Assembly: GCF_000230835.1 (NCBI RefSeq)
Contig: NZ_CM001240.1
Span: forward strand, 6,156,279-6,220,278
Length of the DNA stretch: 64,000 nucleotides
Direction of reading: 5' to 3'
From: Clostridium sp. DL-VIII
Lineage (GTDB): Bacteria > Bacillota > Clostridia > Clostridiales > Clostridiaceae
Below, piece by piece: positions 17,567-25,960 of the stretch; the first letter of the stretch is position 1, and the number at the start of each line of letters is the position of its first letter. The notes beneath the pieces were generated by a model, which was given only the letters and a program-made list of their open reading frames with translations, did not search any database and had not been told where the DNA came from. A program made the translations under genes and the position numbers.

Positions 17567-17733
17567 AATTTCTCCTCTCCCCGTGAATTATATATCAAAC
17601 TTCTATAAATACATTTCACTATATAATAATTTTTTTCAATTATGCATACTTTTATGTTTTAAAATTAAATTTATTAGAATTAACAATCTAAATATATCTT
17701 TTTATCACCACCTTTAAATTAATATCCACTTTT

Positions 17734-18048
17734 TTATCCACATTATCCACAGTTTTTTTCCACAAATGTGTGGATATTGTTTATAACTATAATATTATAA
17801 ATTTTTTTAAAGTAAATTTGCTAGAAAAACTCTTCTACAAATTAATATCAAAATATTCAAATATCATCATTTTTCATTAAAAACTTAAATTATAGCAATA
17901 TAAACTTTACTTCTAAATTTATAGCTTGACCTAGGTTATCCACAGTTCCTACATAATTATCAACACTATGAACAACCCTTGTACATTACTAGCTTTGCTT
18001 AACTTTTTCACTATATAAATTTACAATTTATCCACAATATTATTCACA
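17734..18048. other. Cluster of DnaA boxes in an 800-bp non-coding region
   Basis: Four perfect TTATCCACA boxes occur in the same orientation: 17734-17742, 17743-17751 (directly abutting), 17936-17944 and 18028-18036. One-mismatch boxes lie at 17756-17764 (TTTTCCACA), 17769-17777 (minus strand), 17957-17965 (TTATCAACA) and 18040-18048 (TTATTCACA). The surrounding 17567-18365 is very AT-rich and non-coding. Chromosomal oriC normally adjoins dnaA, dnaN or rpmH, none of which is here. This may instead be a DnaA-titrating or regulatory cluster, or a secondary origin. No other gene is visible in this stretch. Confidence 0.6.
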
Positions 18049-18365
18049 ATTTATACTATCTATATCCAAAATTCAGTTTTATTGTAGATATTTTAAATCT
18101 ACCTGTACATTAATAGAATATTATAGGAGAACTTAATAATTTCTTAATTCTTTGTTAAATTCCAAATATAATACCTTAATTAAATATTAAACTCCCTGTT
18201 GATGTATTGTAGTATGTTTATTCCTATCATATACTTTTAATCAGGAACTTAGTTATTTAAATAAAAATAGCAATTCATCAATCGTACCATTAAAAATTTA
18301 CTAGAGGACGAAAACGATAGAACGTTATTTTCATATTTTCACTAAAATAAAGGAGGTCTACTTTA

Positions 18366-19187
18366 GTGACACAAAACGAATTTTTTAATATTCTAATGGA
18401 CGGTCTAAAGGACATACCCGAAAAAAATTTACAGGATGTTATTTCTTTCTATGATAATATTTTCACCCTTGGATTAGCTGCTGGAAAAACAGAAAATGAA
18501 ATAATAAATGAATTAGGTGACCCTAATTTAATAATTCATAAATATAGAAATGAAGATTTAACTCTTACTACTCCAAATTATACTACAGATAATATCAATA
18601 TAAAAGAATCCAACGTCGATGATCCGACTTTTGCAAAAAATAAAAATATAGATGCTCATAATAAATCTAATGATTTCAAAACCAATACTATCTTCACTAC
18701 CGATTACACAAAGGAGGAAACTAAAAATAATAGTAAATCAAATGATTATAATAGCAGTTTTAATTATAATCAAAATTCAGGTACTTTCGCAAATAATTTT
18801 TCAAATAAAAATTATAGTACTAAAACATCGCGTTTTAATGTAAATACTATACTAAAAATATGCATTGCCATTTTGGCTCTAATAATTCTTTTTCCAGTCA
18901 TAACTGGATTCATTGGCTGTATTATTGGACTTTTTGGCGCAGCTATAGGCATTTTTGCTGCAAGCATAGGAGTGTTAATCGGTGGAACCTTTACGAGCAT
19001 TGTTGGACTTCCTAATTTACCGGCATTTATTACAAACTTTCCATACCCCGTAGTCGTATTATTTTCCCTAGGATCAATTTCATTATCGATATTATTTATA
19101 CTTCTATTTTATTACCTCTGCAAGTTTTTTGTAAAGATACTAATCAAAATTTATCATTCACTTAAAAGCAAGGGAGATGCATTATGA
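18366..19187 (+). CDS. DUF1700 family membrane protein
   Basis: This 273-residue protein begins with the DUF1700 helical module: MTQNEFFNILMDGLKDIPEK, then FYDNIFTLGLAAGKTENEII and NELGDPNLI. A polar Asn/Ser/Lys-rich linker (about 75-155) follows, then three or four membrane helices (KICIAILALIILFPVITGF, IGIFAASIGVLIGGTF, VVVLFSLGSISLSILFILLFYYL). DUF1700 proteins are inner-membrane proteins often paired with DUF4097 proteins and PadR regulators in Firmicutes, with suggested roles in envelope stress; the function is unproven. The start is a GTG nine bases after AAAGGAGG. It overlaps the next gene by four bases (ATGATG over the TGA), so the two are co-translated. No PadR gene is next to it. 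Confidence 0.8.
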   Translation: MTQNEFFNILMDGLKDIPEKNLQDVISFYDNIFTLGLAAGKTENEIINELGDPNLIIHKYRNEDLTLTTPNYTTDNINIKESNVDDPTFAKNKNIDAHNKSNDFKTNTIFTTDYTKEETKNNSKSNDYNSSFNYNQNSGTFANNFSNKNYSTKTSRFNVNTILKICIAILALIILFPVITGFIGCIIGLFGAAIGIFAASIGVLIGGTFTSIVGLPNLPAFITNFPYPVVVLFSLGSISLSILFILLFYYLCKFFVKILIKIYHSLKSKGDAL

Positions 19188-20113
19188 TGGAGAAGGCGTT
19201 AATTCCTTTCAAAATAAAAATATTTATGCTTGTATTATTACTACTATCTATAGCACTTTACGCTTCTGGCTGCATTGTTTTAGTTCAAAGTGGATATAAG
19301 CTTTCTGATTATGCAGATGAACTTAATATAAAGCCTAAAGATTTTAAATATAATTTTGATCTTAATAAATTTAACTTTGACTTCAATGCTTCTTCTACTT
19401 CAAAAGATTACACTATTAATGATAACATTAATGAAATTGATTTTAATTTAAATTCTCAAGATGTTAAAGTTATTAATTATGATGGTGATGCTTTAAATGT
19501 TCAAATAAAGAGTCATAATACTACCTCTAATGAATTATCTGAAACTGAAAGCGGTAATAAATTAATTCTTGATGCTAGATATTATACACCAAATGATTCC
19601 ACTATCTTAGTGAATGTTCCTAAAAAGTTTCAAGATAGAGGGACATTAAAAATTGTTACAAGCAGCGGTGATGTAAATATCTCTAATTTATCTTTGAATA
19701 CCTTAAATGTTTCTTCTGCCAGTGGCAGCATAAAAGCTTCCGACTTAGATTTAACTTATTTAAATTTTAATACTTCTAGTGGAGATATATATTTCAATAA
19801 TACAAAGACATCGTCAGAAACTAAATTAAATTCTTCTTCTGGTGATATTAATGGAAGTGGTAATCTTGGAATAATAACTGGCAGCACCTCCTCTGGAGAT
19901 ATTAATTTACAATTTATAAATTCTTTAAACAATATGTCTTTAAGTACTCATTCCGGTTCCGTTATCTTATCCATGCCTAAGGGCTTTGGATATAAAATAA
20001 ATTATGAAACAGTTTCAGGAGATTTAAGTTCACCAAATAACAGGCTAACTTCTGGAGATGAAAGTTCTCTTATAAATATTAACACAGTAAGCGGAGATCT
20101 TAATATCAAATAG
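19184..20113 (+). CDS. DUF4097 family beta-strand repeat protein
   Basis: This 309-residue protein has an N-terminal membrane anchor (IFMLVLLLLSIALYASGCIVLV) and an extracytoplasmic region of repeated short beta strands: TSSGDVNI-like units (SSGDVNISNLS, ASGSIKASD, TSSGDIYFNN, SSSGDINGSG, TSSGDINLQF, HSGSVILSMP, VSGDLSSP, VSGDLNIK). This SSGD repeat is the signature of DUF4097 (adhesin-like beta-helix) proteins. A Cys sits in the membrane segment (ASGC), but the protein lacks a convincing lipobox spacing. It is coupled to the DUF1700 gene by a four-base overlap, and the pair probably forms an envelope complex of unknown role. ATG at 19187 is an alternative start. Confidence 0.8.
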   Translation: MMEKALIPFKIKIFMLVLLLLSIALYASGCIVLVQSGYKLSDYADELNIKPKDFKYNFDLNKFNFDFNASSTSKDYTINDNINEIDFNLNSQDVKVINYDGDALNVQIKSHNTTSNELSETESGNKLILDARYYTPNDSTILVNVPKKFQDRGTLKIVTSSGDVNISNLSLNTLNVSSASGSIKASDLDLTYLNFNTSSGDIYFNNTKTSSETKLNSSSGDINGSGNLGIITGSTSSGDINLQFINSLNNMSLSTHSGSVILSMPKGFGYKINYETVSGDLSSPNNRLTSGDESSLININTVSGDLNIK

Positions 20114-20305
20114 AAATATAGATATGCAACTTTAAAATTAAACTTATGTGCTAGCTTACCAAAATCACTTAAAATTTTAACTAAAATGGATAATTATTTT
20201 ATATAATTGATTTATCAATATTTTAGATACTATTTTAGCAGACAGAATTTTTATCTGCTATAATGGTATTATTGAATTATTCTAAAGACTCAAATTAGGA
20301 TTTCA

Positions 20306-20384
20306 AGGCACAATCACAAATAAATAATAATTCCAAAAGCCGCGTATGCTGTCAGATGGACTTGTTATTTATTTGATTGTACCT
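20306..20384. repeat. Family A inverted-repeat element
   Basis: The left end AGGCACAATCACAAATAAAT and the right end TTATTTATTTGATTGTACCT are inverted copies. The unpaired centre is about 35 bases. It fills most of the gap before the alanyl-tRNA editing gene. I see nothing else in 20114-20445 except AT-rich DNA. Confidence 0.6.
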
Positions 20385-20445
20385 AATATAAATATGTTTC
20401 TACAAAAGAGTTTAGAATAAATAAATTTAGGAGGCTAGTTTACAT

Positions 20446-21648
20446 ATGGAAAAAATTTATTATGATAATCGATATCTTAAAGATTTTACTGCTGAAATTG
20501 TTGACATAAAAGAAGTTGATGGTAAATTTCATGTTGTTTTAGATCAAACTGCTTTTTTCCCTGGTGGCGGCGGTCAGTCTTGTGATCTTGGATCTATAGG
20601 AGAGCATGAAGTTCTTGATGTTTATGAAAAAAATGAAATTGTTTATCATGTAGTTGAAAAGAAACCCATAAAAATACATAAGGTTAAATGTGTAATTGAT
20701 TGGACTAGAAGATTAGACGGTATGCATCAACATTTAGGCCAGCATGTACTTTCTGGAGCTTTCTTTAATCTTTTTAATGCTAACACCTTTGCTATACATT
20801 TAGGTTCTGATATAAGTACTGTTGATATTTATGGTATTTTATCTGAAGAGCAGGTGCGCCAGGCTGAAAAGCTTGCAAATAAAATAATAGGTGATGCTTT
20901 AACTGTTGAATCTTTTATTCCTACTAAAAGTGAATTAAAGAAGTTAAGCTTAAGACGTGCCCTTCCAAATACTGAAGAAGATATTAGAATTGTCAAAATA
21001 GGTGATTTTGATATAAATGCCTGCTGTGGTCTTCACCCTGCATCAACTCAAGACTTAAGACTTATTAAAATAAAAAGATTTACAAAGCACAAAGAAGGAA
21101 CTAGAATAGAATTTTTAGCTGGTGAACGTGCTGTTTCTGATTCCTTTAAAAAAGATGAGTTCCAGAATTCTATTTGCAAATACCTAAATTGTAATGAAGA
21201 TGAGGCCATAAATGGTATTAAGAACTTAAATGAAAGCCTTCGTGCAGCCAATGAAATGAATAAAAGCCTCAATGCTTTATTAGCTAAATATCAAGTCAAA
21301 GAAATCCTTGAAAATGCTGCTAAAGTAAATGATATTAAACTTATAAAACAAATATTTGATGGAGAAAACTTAAAGTATGTAAGCAATCTTACTTCAAAAC
21401 TTATTGAAAGCGAGAGAACCATAGCATTAATGGCTGTAAAATCCGATGACAAAGTTAATCTGCTCTTCGCTTGCTCTAAAGATATTAGTGAAATAAAAAT
21501 GAATGAACTTTTAAAGGATTCTATATCTCTTATTGATGGTAAAGGCGGTGGAAGCCCATTCCAGGCTCAAGGTGCTGGTAAAAATAACTCAAATCTTGAA
21601 AGCGCGATGGATTACGCTTTCAATAAAATCTCACATTTCTTAGGCTAG
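20446..21648 (+). CDS. Stand-alone alanyl-tRNA editing protein with DHHA1 domain
   Basis: This 400-residue cytoplasmic protein matches the AlaX-L type: an alanyl-tRNA synthetase editing domain plus a C-terminal DHHA1 domain, without the synthetase core. It hydrolyses Ser (and Gly) wrongly attached to tRNA-Ala. The metal site of the editing domain is visible as HxxxH (His96-His100 in HQHLGQHVLSG) and CxxxH (Cys193-His197 in CCGLHPAS). FFPGGGGQ near 37-44 is the family's substrate-binding strand. The DHHA1 part ends with GGKGGGSPFQAQGAG-like glycine motifs (LIDGKGGGSPFQAQGAG). AGGAGG precedes the ATG. It stands alone, with a terminator downstream at 21736. Confidence 0.9.
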   Translation: MEKIYYDNRYLKDFTAEIVDIKEVDGKFHVVLDQTAFFPGGGGQSCDLGSIGEHEVLDVYEKNEIVYHVVEKKPIKIHKVKCVIDWTRRLDGMHQHLGQHVLSGAFFNLFNANTFAIHLGSDISTVDIYGILSEEQVRQAEKLANKIIGDALTVESFIPTKSELKKLSLRRALPNTEEDIRIVKIGDFDINACCGLHPASTQDLRLIKIKRFTKHKEGTRIEFLAGERAVSDSFKKDEFQNSICKYLNCNEDEAINGIKNLNESLRAANEMNKSLNALLAKYQVKEILENAAKVNDIKLIKQIFDGENLKYVSNLTSKLIESERTIALMAVKSDDKVNLLFACSKDISEIKMNELLKDSISLIDGKGGGSPFQAQGAGKNNSNLESAMDYAFNKISHFLG

Positions 21649-21735
21649 ATTATTCTATTTAAAATCATATATTAAAATAAAAGTAGTTACACCACGAGCT
21701 CCTTTTGCAAAATTCCAATTAATTTAAGTGAAACT

Positions 21736-21768
21736 CCATAGAGATTAGTATTTCTCTATGGTTTTCTT
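21736..21768 (+). terminator. Intrinsic terminator after the alanyl-tRNA editing gene
   Basis: CCATAGAG (21736-21743) pairs with CTCTATGG (21754-21761), and TTTTCTT follows on the plus strand. It lies about 90 bases after the gene's stop. Confidence 0.7.
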
Positions 21769-21894
21769 AATTATATAATATAATATTTTGAATATAAAAC
21801 ATTATATTATTCTATCAATACAGAATAAAGTTTCTATTTCTATATAAACTATATATGTATTTTTTAATTCTTATATAGATCTAGGGGTATTATA

Positions 21895-22953
21895 ATGAAA
21901 ATAATAATAAAAATAATTACATTTATTCTAGTCATGTTTATTGCCTTTATACCACCGTCTATTAGTAATGTTAGTAGATTTGCTTATTCGGCTATAAATA
22001 ATAATAGAAAAATATATAACGTTGCAGTAGTAATTCATAGAGGTGATGACCCCTATATGATGAGACTTAAAGAAAGCTTAAAGAACATTCAGGGAAAACA
22101 TAATGATATCAATTTTACATTTTACGATGCCAAAAATAATATAGCTATACAAAATGAAATAATAGACTCTGTTCTCAAAAAAAATTTTGATTTAATTATA
22201 TTAAATTTAGCAAATAAAAAAGAAGACACTGTAGAAAGTATTATTTCTAATGTTAAGAAAGAAAATATTCCAGTAATTATTATGAATATTCCGCAAGATA
22301 CAGTAAAAAAAGTCTCCCCATTATATAGTAAAGCAGCTTTTGTACTACCAGATTCCAAAAAAGCTGGCAGTACCCAGGGAAAAATTATTGTTGACTTATG
22401 GAATAGCAATAGGAAAGCTTTAGATAAAAATGGTGATAACATACTACAATATGTTTTATTAAAAGGTGAAGTTGATGATCCACAAACAATTGATAGAAGT
22501 AAATATGTCATTTCCACACTTAATGATTCAGCAATAAAAACTGAGAGTCTAGGTATAATAGATGCTAATTGGACGAAAGAACTAGCTAAAGATTCCTTTG
22601 AACAATTATTTCTCAAGTATAATAGGACTATTGAAGCAATAATATCCAATAATGATGCTATGGCTATAGGTGCTATTGAAGCACTGCAAAAATATGGATA
22701 TAACAAAGGCGATCAATCTAAACATATATCGGTATTTGGAATAGACGGACTGCCAGAAGCTATCAATTTAATTGATAAAGGTATTATGACTGGGACTGTC
22801 ATTCAAAATCAAGATATTGCTGCTGAAATGTTTTATACTATTGGAATGAACTTAATTAATGATTTAAATCCTGTAGAAAATACAAATTACAAGGTTATCG
22901 GTAGCGAAATTATAATCCCATATTCTTATGCTATATATACAGGTAAACCATAA
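21895..22953 (+). CDS. Orphan periplasmic sugar-binding protein, galactose/ribose type
   Basis: This 352-residue protein has an uncleaved or Sec-type signal (IIIKIITFILVMFIAFIPPS) and a two-domain sugar-binding fold: YNVAVVIHRGDDPYMMRLKESL, FDLIILNLANK, IPVIIMNIP, AIISNNDAMAIGAIEAL, ISVFGIDGLPEA, MTGTVIQNQDIAAEMF. The NNDAMAIGA and FGIDG motifs are those of MglB/RbsB-like binding proteins. There is no lipobox cysteine, unlike most Firmicute binding proteins, so anchoring may be by the N-terminal helix. No ATPase or permease gene lies nearby. It may pass sugars to a distant transporter or serve as the sensory partner of a membrane kinase, as is seen for some clostridial MglB homologues. Confidence 0.75.
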   Translation: MKIIIKIITFILVMFIAFIPPSISNVSRFAYSAINNNRKIYNVAVVIHRGDDPYMMRLKESLKNIQGKHNDINFTFYDAKNNIAIQNEIIDSVLKKNFDLIILNLANKKEDTVESIISNVKKENIPVIIMNIPQDTVKKVSPLYSKAAFVLPDSKKAGSTQGKIIVDLWNSNRKALDKNGDNILQYVLLKGEVDDPQTIDRSKYVISTLNDSAIKTESLGIIDANWTKELAKDSFEQLFLKYNRTIEAIISNNDAMAIGAIEALQKYGYNKGDQSKHISVFGIDGLPEAINLIDKGIMTGTVIQNQDIAAEMFYTIGMNLINDLNPVENTNYKVIGSEIIIPYSYAIYTGKP

Positions 22954-23002
22954 TTTTTATCAGTAGTTTATGATTTACCTGATCTGCATATTTACTTTAG
23001 CT

Positions 23003-23944
23003 TTATTTAATAATTTTAAATTCGTAGCCTTTCTGCTTTAAATATTCTATTATTGCAGGTAAAGCTTTTGCAGTTTCTTCTTTTCCATAAGTATCATGCA
23101 TTAATATTAACGCCTTTTCTCTATTTCCTATGGTTTTTATAGCTTCCTGAGTAAGCTGAGCTGCATTTTTACGTCCCCCATCTTCTGCATCCCCTGATAA
23201 TGCATTCCAATCAATTTGATGCCAGTCTTTCTCATGCAAAGCTTTATCCACAGCCTCCGCTCCTTTTGGATCTGTCTTACTCCAGGTCATCTGTCCTCCT
23301 GGGAATCTTATGGCTCTTGTGGAAAAATCTTGTCCTAAAACATTTTTTAAGGCTTTATCTGTTTTATCAAAATCTGACATACAATTTGCCAAGTTTATCT
23401 TTCCATTTGGAAATAAATAATTATAATCATGTGTATAAGAATGAATACCTACTGCATTACCTTCTGCTACTTCTCTTTTAACCAGATCCTTACTAGCATC
23501 ATCTTTGTCCACATATTTTCCTATTAAAAAAAAGGTTGCATTTACATTTTCAGATTTAAGGATATCCAATATTTGTGGTGTCACTGTTTCTGATGGTCCA
23601 TCATCAAAGGTTAGGTAAGCAACTTTTTTACCATCTGCTCCGTCTGGCGTTTGCCCTTTTACCTGCTGCTCTATATATTTCTCTAAATACGCAACATTTT
23701 CCACATTACTATCACTTTCTTTATCTATTGAATTATCATCACTGTCTTTAGCAGAGTCCTTATCCTGGCTTTGTACTGCATTATCTGTAATGGCTTGTAC
23801 ACTTTGCTTACTTGTTGAAAATCTTTGTGCAACTACTAAACCTCCTGTAATAACTAACAATGCAACTACAATAAATAGTATACTCATTCTTGCTTTCTTA
23901 ATATTACTTTTCCTATTTACTTTGTTCTTATGATTAAGCTTCAT
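23003..23944 (-). CDS. Membrane-anchored polysaccharide (peptidoglycan) deacetylase
   Basis: This 313-residue protein has an N-terminal membrane helix (about 21-40), a Ser/Asp/Lys-rich linker and a NodB deacetylase domain from about 105. The catalytic motif 1 is TFDDGPSET (Asp114-Asp115) and motif 2 with the metal histidines is HSYTH (168-172). Motif 3 is RFPGGQMTWSK, and the C-terminal histidine motif is ILMHDTYGKEE. Such enzymes remove acetyl groups from GlcNAc or MurNAc in the wall and raise lysozyme resistance. RFPGG followed by Q instead of S is a small variation of motif 3. It stands alone on the minus strand. The domain and motifs are certain; the exact substrate is not. Confidence 0.88.
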   Translation of the reverse strand: MKLNHKNKVNRKSNIKKARMSILFIVVALLVITGGLVVAQRFSTSKQSVQAITDNAVQSQDKDSAKDSDDNSIDKESDSNVENVAYLEKYIEQQVKGQTPDGADGKKVAYLTFDDGPSETVTPQILDILKSENVNATFFLIGKYVDKDDASKDLVKREVAEGNAVGIHSYTHDYNYLFPNGKINLANCMSDFDKTDKALKNVLGQDFSTRAIRFPGGQMTWSKTDPKGAEAVDKALHEKDWHQIDWNALSGDAEDGGRKNAAQLTQEAIKTIGNREKALILMHDTYGKEETAKALPAIIEYLKQKGYEFKIIK

Positions 23945-24066
23945 TTCTTTACCTCGTTATATATTTATTAATTTGTTAATTAAATTTATGATGTCCACTA
24001 TTAAAATAAGGTGTTTACTCAAGCTATAACTCAAAATTAATCTATTAACATTAATATATATGCATA

Positions 24067-24132
24067 TTATCTAGTCAACTTGTTATTTTATTTCATATGC
24101 CCTATTACATAAATGACAAGTTAACTAGATAA
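24067..24132. repeat. Family A-related palindromic element
   Basis: TTATCTAGTCAACTTGT (24067-24083) pairs with ACAAGTTAACTAGATAA (24116-24132), one mismatch in 17. The loop carries TATTTTATTTCATATGCCC, which is the right end of family A. It therefore looks like a rearranged copy in which one end of the element is enclosed by a new palindrome. Confidence 0.55.
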
Positions 24133-24220
24133 TAAAAGCTTTTTAGACTTTAAAAATAAATACTATATAAAACATACTGATTTATTATTTTTTCGATGGT
24201 GCCTTAATTCTTATACTTTT

Positions 24221-25960
24221 TTATAGTTGATGCTTAAATTGGCTATTATATAGTTCTGTATAAATTCCACCTTTATTTACGAGCTCATCATGATTTCCTC
24301 TTTCAACAATTTTACCGTTCTTCATAACAAGTATTAAATCTGCATCTCGTATAGTTGAAAGCCTATGAGCAATTACAAAACTTGTACGTCCCTTCATCAT
24401 TGAAAGAAAAGCATTCTGTATCTTAATTTCTGTTCTTGTATCTACGTTACTTGTTGCTTCATCTAATATAAGCATAGGAGGATCTATGAGCATAACCCTT
24501 GCTATAGTTAGAAGCTGCTTCTGACCTTCTGAAAGATTACCTCCTGATTCAGTTATCATTGTGTCATAGCCATCAGGAAGTCTCTTTATGAAGCTATGGA
24601 TATACGCTGCCTTGGCAGCACTTTCAACCTCATTTAAAGTGGCATTTGGTTTGCCATAGGCTATATTTTCTCTTATAGTTCCTTCAAAAAGCCAGGTATC
24701 CTGAAGAACCATACCAAATTGACTTCTAAGACTATCTCTTGTAAAACTATTTATTTCTCTGCCATCTATGGTGATTTTTCCTTTATTCAATTCATAAAAT
24801 CTCATAAGAAGATTTACCATAGTAGTTTTTCCTGCCCCAGTAGGACCTACAATAGCTACAGTACTTCCCTTTTTTATATCAACACTAAAATCTTCTATAA
24901 GGGGCACTTTTTCATCATAAGCAAAGGATACATTTTCAAACTTAACATTTCCCTCACTAGTCTTTATATTTTCAGCTTCTTTAGAATCTGCTTTTTCTGG
25001 TATTTCATCTAAAATAGAAAACACCCTTTCACAAGAAGCAAGTGCAGCTTGAAGCTGAGTAGCTACACTGGTTATATTATTTATAGGCTGTGAAAATTGT
25101 GTTGAGTACGTTAAAAAGCTCGAAATTACACCAACACTTAATCCACTTAAAACAGAAAGTACCCCTCCGATTAAACCAATTAAAATATATGTAATATTAT
25201 TTACAAAACGTGTCGCTGGATTTGTGAGAGAGGAATAAAACTGTGCTAGCTGTCCACATGTATAAAGTCTTTTATTAATTCCAGAGAAATTCTCCTCTGC
25301 TCTCTCTTCATATCCAAAAAGTCTTACTACCTTTTGGTTCCCTACTATTTCTTCTGTATATCCATTTAATTCTCCAAGAGTTTTTTGCTGTTCCTTAAAC
25401 ATTTTATTAGACCTTCTTGTAATAAAAGAAGCAATAATAAAACATGGAGGAGTCATTAACACTATTACAACCGTTAATTTAAAGCTTAAACTTATCATTA
25501 GAACAATTGAACTTACTATTGTTATTATTCCTGGATAAAATTGAGTTATTCCTTGAAATAATCCATCTGAAATATTATCCATATCATTTGTCAGCCTGCT
25601 TATAATATCTCCATGAGGATTTCTGTCAAAATACTTTAAAGGCAGACTGCTTATTTTATCTAAAGCTTTATTTCTAAGATCTTTTACAGTATTATAAGCT
25701 ACTATATTAGCAACTGTGGTGAAAAGCCAGGTAAATATCGCACTTACTATATAAATTACACCAAGGACTATAATCGTATTAATTAAACCATCAAAATCTA
25801 CTCTTCCTTTAGCAATTATCTTATCAATGGCCTTTCCAACTATTAATGGCATAAAAGCAATGAGCACATTACTTATAAGAGCAAATATTAAAGCTATAAA
25901 CATATAACCTTTATATTTTGAAACATAACTTAATAATCTAGAAAATGTACTTTTTTTCAT
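24221..25960 (-). CDS. ABC exporter half-transporter with canonical catalytic site
   Basis: This 579-residue fused permease-ATPase has six membrane helices in the first 310 residues. Its ATPase domain carries Walker A GPTGAGKTT, the Q-loop VLQDTWLF, signature LSEGQKQ, and Walker B ILILDEATSNVD-like MLILDEATSNVD with the catalytic glutamate, then the H-loop IAHRLST. It partners the next gene upstream (25961-27694), whose Walker B glutamate is replaced by aspartate. This is the known pattern of heterodimeric multidrug/lipid exporters such as TM287/288, LmrCD and BmrCD. The ATG directly follows the partner's TAA, so the two subunits are made together. The substrate is unknown. Confidence 0.9.
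   Translation of the reverse strand: MKKSTFSRLLSYVSKYKGYMFIALIFALISNVLIAFMPLIVGKAIDKIIAKGRVDFDGLINTIIVLGVIYIVSAIFTWLFTTVANIVAYNTVKDLRNKALDKISSLPLKYFDRNPHGDIISRLTNDMDNISDGLFQGITQFYPGIITIVSSIVLMISLSFKLTVVIVLMTPPCFIIASFITRRSNKMFKEQQKTLGELNGYTEEIVGNQKVVRLFGYEERAEENFSGINKRLYTCGQLAQFYSSLTNPATRFVNNITYILIGLIGGVLSVLSGLSVGVISSFLTYSTQFSQPINNITSVATQLQAALASCERVFSILDEIPEKADSKEAENIKTSEGNVKFENVSFAYDEKVPLIEDFSVDIKKGSTVAIVGPTGAGKTTMVNLLMRFYELNKGKITIDGREINSFTRDSLRSQFGMVLQDTWLFEGTIRENIAYGKPNATLNEVESAAKAAYIHSFIKRLPDGYDTMITESGGNLSEGQKQLLTIARVMLIDPPMLILDEATSNVDTRTEIKIQNAFLSMMKGRTSFVIAHRLSTIRDADLILVMKNGKIVERGNHDELVNKGGIYTELYNSQFKHQL

Noticed and set aside
17567..18365. Calling this region the chromosomal oriC
   Set aside because: The boxes are strong but dnaA, dnaN, rpmH, gyrB and similar neighbours are absent, so a primary origin is not supported.
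23200..23481. 93-codon frame opposite the polysaccharide deacetylase
   Set aside because: Antisense shadow of a well-supported gene, with no ribosome site.
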